Source of the DNA: SLDF01 sp964537925
GTDB taxonomy: Bacteria; Bacteroidota; Bacteroidia; Chitinophagales; Saprospiraceae
DNA: 64,000 nucleotides
Reading direction: 5' to 3'
NCBI GenBank assembly: GCA_964537925.1
Contig: CAZICV010000003.1
Location: 310,001 to 374,000, forward strand
Shown: positions 36,980 through 42,976 of the stretch, one piece after another
Layout: each line of letters starts with the position of its first letter
Position numbering within the stretch: position 1 is the first letter of the stretch
The notes under the pieces: generated by a model
Seen by the model: the letters and a program-made list of their open reading frames with translations, nothing else
What the model was told of the DNA's origin: nothing
Database searches by the model: none
Made by a program: the position numbers and the translations under genes

Positions 36980-37879
36980 TTACAGTTTAAGGCTGTGTTT
37001 GTGGGCTTCGTTTACATCCTTGTGCGGTGCATAACGCCCGTTCATCGGCTTGTGCAGTATGTTTTCACAGGCGAAAAATTCACCGAAGGCCAGAGTTGCC
37101 TTCTCTCCCGCCTCATCATTGTCAAGCCAGGTAAAGGCCTTTCGATATCCATAGTTGCGGATATAGGCCATGACCTCTTGCATGGAGGAAGCCGAATTCA
37201 AAACAATGGCATCGTCGTCCAGTGGCCTCCCCCGGCGCTGCATGATGACGGACAGGAAATCCATGAAGTCTTCAAAAACATGGATTCCGCCGTGGCCGTA
37301 GACCGCACCGCGAATAAAGGATATGGCTTTCTTTCGTACGCAACCTTTCCTGTAAAGGTTGCGGTAATCGTAGCCGCCATCTTCATTTTTCATCGCGACA
37401 GCCAAGAATTCCTTGCCCGACTTCCTGTTAAGGACGCTCACCTCTTTGAGATATCCGGTCGCAATCGCTTTTGAAATGCCGCGATCTTCCAGGTATTTGA
37501 CAAGAGCGATATGAGCCAAAGGCCGAACACTTTTCAAAACGAGGGCACTTTCCTCCCTTTGAATGGGTCGTCCGGGAAACAATTGCGCAGGTATATTTCC
37601 TTCGAACATATTTCCGAGCCAGCGTAACGCATCGGATATGGTGTGCCCTGCGCCGGTTGCCTGCAGATACTTACAAACAAGATCAACGCCATCGCCTCCC
37701 CGGCCTTCCGCAAAGTCATGCCATGTATTCTGCCTCTTATTAACCTTGAGGCCTGCCGTTCCCTCATCACCCAAAGGAGAATAGTACCAGTCGGCTTGCC
37801 GGGTTTTCCTTACAGGCTTTGCCCCCATTTTCTCCAGGATTTCACGCAAGGGCACGGCTCGGGCCGTTTCAATATTCAT
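36980..37879 (-). CDS. DNA primase-like protein (CHC2-type and TOPRIM domains)
   Basis: 299 residues. ATG 37879 has the strong site AAAGGAGG at six bases; the frame upstream to 37909 is not needed. The N-terminal 90 residues resemble the CHC2 DNA-binding part (YYSPLGDEGTAGLKVNKRQNTWHDFAEGRGGDGVDLV), though the zinc Cys/His set is not complete. A TOPRIM domain is at about 190-290 (VLNSASSMQEVMAYI, WLDNDEAGEKAT). Likely role: priming replication of the transferred element. It lies 13 bases before the RadC-like gene in an operon. Confidence 0.82.
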   Translation of the reverse strand: MNIETARAVPLREILEKMGAKPVRKTRQADWYYSPLGDEGTAGLKVNKRQNTWHDFAEGRGGDGVDLVCKYLQATGAGHTISDALRWLGNMFEGNIPAQLFPGRPIQREESALVLKSVRPLAHIALVKYLEDRGISKAIATGYLKEVSVLNRKSGKEFLAVAMKNEDGGYDYRNLYRKGCVRKKAISFIRGAVYGHGGIHVFEDFMDFLSVIMQRRGRPLDDDAIVLNSASSMQEVMAYIRNYGYRKAFTWLDNDEAGEKATLAFGEFFACENILHKPMNGRYAPHKDVNEAHKHSLKL

Positions 37880-37921
37880 TGAGACCTCCTTTAAAATGTC
37901 AAAATGCAACTGAAAGAAAGA

Positions 37922-38290
37922 TCACGCAGATCGCCTTGAAACATCTCTTTCTCTCATTTGCCAGTTTAGGAAATGCTTCAGGTATGCCCGGATATACCGG
38001 ACGCAGTTGCCGATCCTCACGGGACGCAAATCATGACGGCCGGTACAACTCCAGACGGCAAGTGTACCCGGGGATTGATCGAGATATGAGGCCGCTTCTT
38101 TCCGGGTAAGCAACCGTTCATCGAGGATCGTCATATCATCCGACTGCAGGAGATACCGGATCAAATCAGATCTCCTGTAATAAACCCGGTTACTGATTTT
38201 CAGAGGGCGTAATCCGTAATCGCCGCGGCAGTCCCACACGGCCAGAGTGCCAGGAGAAATATTCAGAAGCCACGCTGCCTCTTTTCGCAA
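37922..38290 (-). CDS. protein with two tandem helix-turn-helix domains
   Basis: 122 residues from a TTG at 38290, but the frame and the homology of the first repeat extend a few residues upstream (NDLLLRKEAA), so the true start may be earlier and non-ATG. Two HTH_17-like copies: LLRKEAAWLLNISPGTLAVWDC then ISNRVYYRRSDLIRYL, and LLTRKEAASYLDQSPGTLAVWSC then IGNCVRYIRAYLKHFL. The second copy carries the same SPGTLAVW. Likely a regulator of the primase/RadC operon just downstream. An inverted repeat lies 70 bases upstream. Confidence 0.7.
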   Translation of the reverse strand: MRKEAAWLLNISPGTLAVWDCRGDYGLRPLKISNRVYYRRSDLIRYLLQSDDMTILDERLLTRKEAASYLDQSPGTLAVWSCTGRHDLRPVRIGNCVRYIRAYLKHFLNWQMRERDVSRRSA

Positions 38291-38358
38291 CAGCAGGTCG
38301 TTTACCTCTGTAAAGGCCCGTCGGACAATGGCATTTCTTGAATGTGAAATCTTAAGCT

Positions 38359-38382
38359 CCCGTCATATCGGTTATTGACGGG
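38359..38382. promoter_or_regulatory. inverted repeat upstream of the tandem-HTH gene
   Basis: CCCGTCA and TGACGGG, separated by ten bases, 69 bases before the TTG of the leftward HTH gene. A possible operator. The rest of 38291-38642 shows no gene. Confidence 0.5.
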
Positions 38383-38642
38383 TTGCTTATAAGAGGCATT
38401 TGACTGAAGGACCAAATTAACGCGACAGATTAAAGCCTGTTAACGACGGGACCTGTACTTGAATACGTATATATTCCACCGAAATAGCTATCAGTCTACA
38501 ATTCTCTTAATACGACCGCTTACCGGTCAAAATGCCGGGGCTAAACCAGCATGATTGTTCCCCATGAATTTAGAGTGCTTTCGTTTACAACTCTCGTCGA
38601 TTTGAGGCTTCGCTTCCCGGCAATCTTAAGGGTTCTTGACAC

Positions 38643-38860
38643 ACAAAAGATGAGCCACCCCGCTTATCTGTTTTGCTAAGGGACTTCGCCCCTCGCGCCA
38701 CAAGGGTAAAGGCGCTTCGCTTCCGCTTTTCCGACAATTTTCCCCTTGCCTGCAAACAGGCAATTCCTCGCGGCCGCTACGCTCCAAAATTCTCGGAAAA
38801 CCGCCCTTGCGTTCGCTACCCCCACCCTCGGCGGGAGCCATGGGTTGCATGACGCAACCC
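38643..38860 (+). repeat. structured leader repeat, copy 2 (before ardA)
   Basis: Close copy of 29154-29378. The long stem pairs 14 of 15 positions (TTTTCCGACAATTTT with AAAATTCTCGGAAAA). The inner hairpin is TTGCCTG-CAAA-CAGGCAA at 38746-38763, with a compensatory pair change relative to copy 1. The hairpin GGGTTGC/GCAACCC is at 38842-38860, followed by AAAGGAGG and the ATG of the ArdA-like gene. Confidence 0.8.
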
Positions 38861-38880
38861 CGTTTCCAAAGGAGGGAAAC

Positions 38881-39384
38881 ATGACCAGACTGTATGCACA
38901 ACCCTACGATATCAGCGCACCCGGCTTTTTCTTTGAAACGACCGAAGAATATATGCAGAAGGTGGCACAGATCATCAATAACTACGGCCTGCCTATCGAG
39001 GAGTTTGAAATCCAGTTCATCGACGGCGAAGACATCGACGCAGTGCTTTTTGAAGCTTTGCGTGTGCATCAAGAGAATTTCCCGGCTTTCCTGCGGGCCG
39101 TGGAAGAGTGGAGCGATGATGACAAAATCCGTACGATCATCGCCGTGGGCGAGGCCGGCTACAGCTTCGACTTTACAGGCGAAGCGCCTGACTTTGACGT
39201 AGAGCTTTACGAGATGGACAGCCTGCGCGATCTCGCATACCACTTCGTCGATGAAGGCCTGTATGGCGAATTGCTGCCCTATGCAAAACACTACCTCGAC
39301 TATGATGCTATCGCCCTCGATCTTGGCATGGACTATTCAGAAATCGTCATCGCCAGGACAAGGTATGTTTACAGGGTGTACTGA
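38881..39384 (+). CDS. ArdA-like antirestriction protein
   Basis: 167 residues with AAAGGAGG at seven bases. The acidic composition and the segments IEEFEIQFIDGED, MDSLRDLAYHFVDEGLYGELL and YLDYDAIALDLGMDY correspond to ArdA, a DNA-mimic dimer that blocks type I restriction enzymes after plasmid entry. The characteristic late motif DYxAxxxDL is present. ArdA genes typically lie in the leading region of conjugative plasmids, which fits the leader repeat and its orientation towards the candidate oriT. Confidence 0.82.
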   Translation: MTRLYAQPYDISAPGFFFETTEEYMQKVAQIINNYGLPIEEFEIQFIDGEDIDAVLFEALRVHQENFPAFLRAVEEWSDDDKIRTIIAVGEAGYSFDFTGEAPDFDVELYEMDSLRDLAYHFVDEGLYGELLPYAKHYLDYDAIALDLGMDYSEIVIARTRYVYRVY

Positions 39385-39659
39385 TCCCTGCGGTTACGGG
39401 TAATCACCCGAGGTCTCTAACGTATAAATCAATACGCGAGAAACCCGGAACACGTTGTTTATCACGTCGTTCCTTTGCCATTGTAAACCCTGCACCGATC
39501 AATTCATAAAACGAGGCTTCCCGCACAAGGCATCGGGTTTTGCAGATAACAAACAGGCAGGTCGTATTCACGATTTGTACGGTGTTCAACAGCCATTCCT
39601 TTTCGTTTCGTTGAATGAGATTGACCGGCGCTTAATGCACTTTGCTCACCCGATCCATT

Positions 39660-39820
39660 CCTCGGGCTAAAGCCCGATCCTGCGGACTCCAGCGAAAAAA
39701 TTTCCCCTGCCGCTATCGCGCCATTCCTCGCGCAACAAATTTTCTCCCTGTCGGGGAGGATCGTTCTCGCCAGCATGCATTCCTTTCGCTGCCAGTCATT
39801 CAACGCAAACGAAAGGAGAA
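39660..39820 (+). repeat. diverged third leader of the same design
   Basis: Overall sequence differs, but the layout recurs: a perfect hairpin CGGGCT-AA-AGCCCG (39663-39676), an A/T arm GAAAAAATTT (39694-39703) pairing with AAATTTTC (39737-39744), the shared words TTTCCCCTGC and ATTCCTCGCG in the loop in the same order as in copies 1 and 2, and AAAGGAG before the next gene. The rest of 39385-39660 shows no gene. Confidence 0.55.
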
Positions 39821-39825
39821 ATGAC

Positions 39826-40038
39826 ATGACCACCAAAAAGCAAACCGAAAAGAAAATGCCTGCCCTGAACATCTTCGCTAAAGTCGCGATGGGCCGGGAA
39901 AGCAGGGTTGGTCCTCAAATCGGTGTAGCCTTCAACCACAAGGAAGGCGGAGGGTATAACATCATCCTTGATGCACAGCCCATACCCTTCGACGGGCGCG
40001 TCGAACTGGTAGCCTTCCTGCCAGCGCCAAAGCCGTAA
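39826..40038 (+). CDS. small mobile-element protein, unknown function
   Basis: 70 residues. ATG 39826 follows AAAGGAG at eight bases; the upstream ATG at 39821 is out of frame. Body: PALNIFAKVAMGRESRVGPQ then IGVAFNHKEGGGYNIILDAQ, a compact beta sheet protein. Proteins with HKxGxGxxIxLDAxP are widespread on plasmids but have no known function. First gene of a unit with the next gene. Confidence 0.7.
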   Translation: MTTKKQTEKKMPALNIFAKVAMGRESRVGPQIGVAFNHKEGGGYNIILDAQPIPFDGRVELVAFLPAPKP

Positions 40039-40101
40039 CCAACCAGGCCGCGCCGGGTTCAGCCCGGCGCGGTTCCCTCAACCAGCTAAGGAGACTTCAA
40101 C

Positions 40102-40407
40102 ATGACTACTCAGACCTTAACAACCGAATGGCAGGGCATCGCCATCCAGATCATCTATAACCCGGTTTATTCGTCCGTATTCCGCAAATCGTACGGATAT
40201 CCACTCGTCCGCCTGGAAATTGCCAGCATCGATCACAGCCCGCTTCCTGTAAGCGACACGGGGTATCTGTCCCATTTTTGCGGTACGGAAGACATCGCCG
40301 AATATGGCGGACCGGAAGCGTTTGTCCTCAAATGGCTGGATTACGAAGCCGCACAACCGGCATGGAAACACAAAAAGGACCAAGACAGGCAATTAAGCCT
40401 CTTCTGA
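40102..40407 (+). CDS. mobile-element protein, unknown function
   Basis: 101 residues with AAGGAG ten bases before the ATG. The sequence WQGIAIQIIYNPVYSSVF, then RLEIASIDHSPLPVSDTGYLSHF, and the C-terminal LSLF suggest a small beta-rich protein found on plasmids and integrative elements. No known function. A very strong terminator follows. Confidence 0.7.
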   Translation: MTTQTLTTEWQGIAIQIIYNPVYSSVFRKSYGYPLVRLEIASIDHSPLPVSDTGYLSHFCGTEDIAEYGGPEAFVLKWLDYEAAQPAWKHKKDQDRQLSLF

Positions 40408-40411
40408 TCTT

Positions 40412-40440
40412 TATGCCCCCCGGCGCTGCCGGGGGGCATA
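40412..40440 (+). terminator. hairpin terminator after the small element genes
   Basis: Perfect 13-pair stem TATGCCCCCCGGC / GCCGGGGGGCATA with a three-base loop, five bases after the stop codon. No T-run, but the stem is very stable. It could act on both strands. Confidence 0.75.
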
Positions 40441-40631
40441 CAACAGTAATTCGCTTTCGATCAGGTTTTCACAATGCCACGAAATCTATCAAGCCTGGAA
40501 AGACAAGCTTCTTCTCGTATTCCGCTGCTCGTACAAAGAAACAATCAACCCGGCAAAAATCACAATCCAGCCAGCCATATATCGACTTTCTAACAGGAAC
40601 CTAATCCCCTGCTAAACCCCTGCAATTTCTA

Positions 40632-40671
40632 TTGCGCCGCCCGCTGAAACAGGTTATACTAAAATATAACC
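40632..40671 (+). promoter_or_regulatory. sigma70-like promoter with operator of mazEF
   Basis: TTGCGC (40632-40637), 17 bases, then TATACT (40655-40660). The -10 lies inside a perfect inverted repeat GGTTATA-N6-TATAACC (40652-40671), the probable MazE/MazF autoregulation site. The form is that of Proteobacteria, not the Bacteroidota TAnnTTTG type. Confidence 0.6.
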
Positions 40672-40690
40672 CAATTAAGGAGGAAAAGCC

Positions 40691-40948
40691 ATGCATACAG
40701 CCAATCTGCGGGCAGTCGGCGGTTCCGTGATGGTGGCCATACCCAAAGCCATACTGGAAGCCCTGGGATTGCGTCAGAATGCCAAGGTCGGCCTTTCCAT
40801 CGACGAAGGCCGCATCATCATCGCGCCTCATCCGGGACCGCATTACAGCCTGTCCGAGTTGCTGGCACAATGCGACATGAAGGCCCCGGCCAGCGACGAA
40901 GACAGGCAATGGGCGCAGGGCAGACCTGTTGGCGACGAGGCCCTTTGA
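40691..40948 (+). CDS. mazE: MazE-type antitoxin (AbrB fold)
   Basis: 85 residues. TANLRAVGGSVMVAIPKAILEALGL is the swapped-hairpin AbrB DNA-binding fold, with the acidic toxin-neutralising tail behind it. AAGGAGG lies seven bases before the ATG. The stop overlaps the start of the toxin gene (TGATG), so translation is coupled. Confidence 0.88.
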   Translation: MHTANLRAVGGSVMVAIPKAILEALGLRQNAKVGLSIDEGRIIIAPHPGPHYSLSELLAQCDMKAPASDEDRQWAQGRPVGDEAL

Positions 40949-41277
40949 TGAAACGGGGAGATATCTGCCTCGTGGACATGAACCCGGTCAGCGGGCGAGA
41001 ACAGGCGGGCCGCAGGTTCGTACTGATTGTTTCGCCACAGGCCTTCAACAAGCTGGGGACGCCCCTCGTATGCCCTGTCACGCAAGGCGGCAATTTTGCC
41101 CGCCATGCGGGGTTCACCGTGCCCCTGACTGGGGCTGGAACCGAAACACAGGGTGTTGTCCTGTGCAATCAGCCACGCGTTCTCGACATGAAAGCCCGCA
41201 ACGGGAAGTTCATCGAACGGGTCCCGCCCGCCATCGTCGGCGAAGTGCTGGCCAAACTGCAAACGCTTATTGACTGA
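40948..41277 (+). CDS. mazF: MazF-type endoribonuclease toxin
   Basis: 109 residues. MKRGDICLVDMNPVSGREQAGRRFVLIVS has the conserved Arg of the PemK/MazF active site, followed by VCPVTQGG, the Thr/Ser region and QPRVLDMKARNGKFIERVP. It cuts mRNA at specific short sequences unless bound by the antitoxin, and stabilises the element. The ATG overlaps the mazE stop. Confidence 0.92.
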   Translation: MKRGDICLVDMNPVSGREQAGRRFVLIVSPQAFNKLGTPLVCPVTQGGNFARHAGFTVPLTGAGTETQGVVLCNQPRVLDMKARNGKFIERVPPAIVGEVLAKLQTLID

Positions 41278-41302
41278 CAGGAAAGCAAGGAGGGAAAATA
41301 CG

Positions 41303-41947
41303 ATGGAGAACCTGAACCTGGAACAAGCCTTTCAGCTCTGTAAAAACTGGGGACTTACTCAAATTACATTCAGGACCCTGCGAGAGAATTTCCCTGATGA
41401 ATATAAGGATACCATGCGCGCCCTGACAGATTACTTCCTGATCAACGATCCTTCCGTCATACCGGAGTTCCTGGGCTGCATCTATGACCGTGAAATCGAC
41501 GAAGACAGGATGGAGACCTACTTCCGCATCGTTATTGACACAGCCAGGATTATCCGAGAGGACGGCCGTGAATTTGAGATCGACCACATCATTCGTACCC
41601 AGTTAGGCTGGGAGCCGAACAGCCTTCTGTGGGAAAACGGCAACAAATTCGTCAATGAGTTCTACCCACTGGTCGTCACGACCAAGGCCAGGGACTGGAT
41701 GTTACCCTATGTCGAAGAATACTACCCGAGGTCGGTTCCTATCTTTCTCGAAAAAGAACAGCCTCAAACCATAATAGAAAAGCGTGGTAAAAACGCTCTT
41801 ATAATGACGCTGTACTATGTCAGCGGTGCTATCCACGAAGAATATTTCAAGAACCTGGGCGATCTCGACTGGTGGATCAGGGCCTATTGGCAGCTTCCCC
41901 ACCCTGCGGCAAGTTATCTCAGGGTTATTCCGGGCGGGAAGCAATAG
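41303..41947 (+). CDS. protein of unknown function downstream of mazEF
   Basis: 214 residues with AAGGAGG nine bases before the ATG at 41303. Mostly helical, acidic, no membrane segment. WGLTQITFRTLRENFPDEY, then DRMETYFRIVIDTARIIR and GWEPNSLLWENGNKFVNEFYP are its clearest segments. Family not recognised. It lies 25 bases after mazF and ends five bases before a leftward gene. Confidence 0.6.
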   Translation: MENLNLEQAFQLCKNWGLTQITFRTLRENFPDEYKDTMRALTDYFLINDPSVIPEFLGCIYDREIDEDRMETYFRIVIDTARIIREDGREFEIDHIIRTQLGWEPNSLLWENGNKFVNEFYPLVVTTKARDWMLPYVEEYYPRSVPIFLEKEQPQTIIEKRGKNALIMTLYYVSGAIHEEYFKNLGDLDWWIRAYWQLPHPAASYLRVIPGGKQ

Positions 41948-41952
41948 AGACG

Positions 41953-42450
41953 TCAACGCTCCATATCAATATCCTTGTCCTCCTTGCTTCGGGAGTTGAA
42001 CTCTTTGGCAATGCCCATATTATTGTCCTTGTAATATTCTTTGGCTTTGTTTGAATACTTGTCTAGGATACTCCTGTTGGCCAACTCATGATTGTGCTTG
42101 ATATCCTTTACAGCTTTGGCCCGTTCTTCCGGTGTCTTTGCAAGAACGTTCTTTAGCCGGTGCGAGTATTCCGCTTTTTCCTTTTCATGTTCTCCTTTCC
42201 TCCCGGCCTCAAACTTCAGCAAATGCTCAAGGTGCTCCTCCTTTCCTACCCTGCCCATAAAGCGGCCTGTAGCCACAAAATCTTCAACCTTGTTCCGATA
42301 GCCATCAGGGGTTACATGAGTAAATATTTCCGATTTTGCCATCGGGTGATTGGGCCACTCAGCCTTTCCATTCGCTCCGGAAGTTTCACGTGTTTCACTT
42401 GCCCCTGAAGCTTCATTGAAAGTATTTGGCGTGTTGTCATGCCTCTCCAT
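41953..42450 (-). CDS. charged coiled-coil-like protein near the relaxase gene
   Basis: 165 residues, very rich in Lys and Glu, with no membrane segment. FEAGRKGEHEKEKAEYSHRLKNVL and TPEERAKAVKDIKHNHELAN suggest long helices. It ends KDIDMER, like KDMDMSR at the end of the 80-residue protein at 21030-21272. It lies downstream of the relaxase in the same direction. A mobilization accessory role is likely from position only. Confidence 0.55.
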   Translation of the reverse strand: MERHDNTPNTFNEASGASETRETSGANGKAEWPNHPMAKSEIFTHVTPDGYRNKVEDFVATGRFMGRVGKEEHLEHLLKFEAGRKGEHEKEKAEYSHRLKNVLAKTPEERAKAVKDIKHNHELANRSILDKYSNKAKEYYKDNNMGIAKEFNSRSKEDKDIDMER

Positions 42451-42535
42451 AAGACAAAGATTTTTTCTTAAGTAAATATAAGGATTTCGGGTGATTAGGA
42501 CTAAAAGAGCAATCAGCCGCTGTCACAGGCCGCTT

Positions 42536-42976
42536 TTATAAAATTTCGATGCCGATGGATGATATGAAGACATCTTCGGAGCCGTCATCCATCACCGAGT
42601 TGCTTTCCCTGATCCATCGAACCCGGTCGGCGTAGAGATAATCCATTACCTTGTCCAGCCCGCGCCCGCAAATTGTGACGGCCAGGTTGTGCGCCGTGAT
42701 TTTCAGCCCTTCTCCCGGCTGAAAATCTATCAGTGCCAGGTGTGCATATGGCACATACACCCTGCGGCCATCCCGAAAGAGCAGGCACAGCTTGGGAGCG
42801 GGATAGTCATCTCTTTGTTCGACTTCAAAGTATTTCGATGAAATCACGGGATGCGACCGGGTGGCCGCATGGCCCGGAAAATCATCGCGCGATATCGACG
42901 AATCCGCGCGAGGGCGCGGGTTCAGGCTCTGTGCGAACTCGCTGTTCAGGTTTGTTTTTGCCTCTCTCCTGTCCAT
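42536..42976 (-). CDS. DUF2442-like protein overlapping the relaxase 3' end
   Basis: 146 residues. The ATG at 42976 lies 95 bases inside the relaxase gene in another frame, so translation is probably coupled. APKLCLLFRDGRRVYVPYAHLALIDF is the recognisable part, resembling small DUF2442-type domains. Proteins of this kind follow MobF relaxases in several elements. Function not known. Confidence 0.6.
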   Translation of the reverse strand: MDRREAKTNLNSEFAQSLNPRPRADSSISRDDFPGHAATRSHPVISSKYFEVEQRDDYPAPKLCLLFRDGRRVYVPYAHLALIDFQPGEGLKITAHNLAVTICGRGLDKVMDYLYADRVRWIRESNSVMDDGSEDVFISSIGIEIL

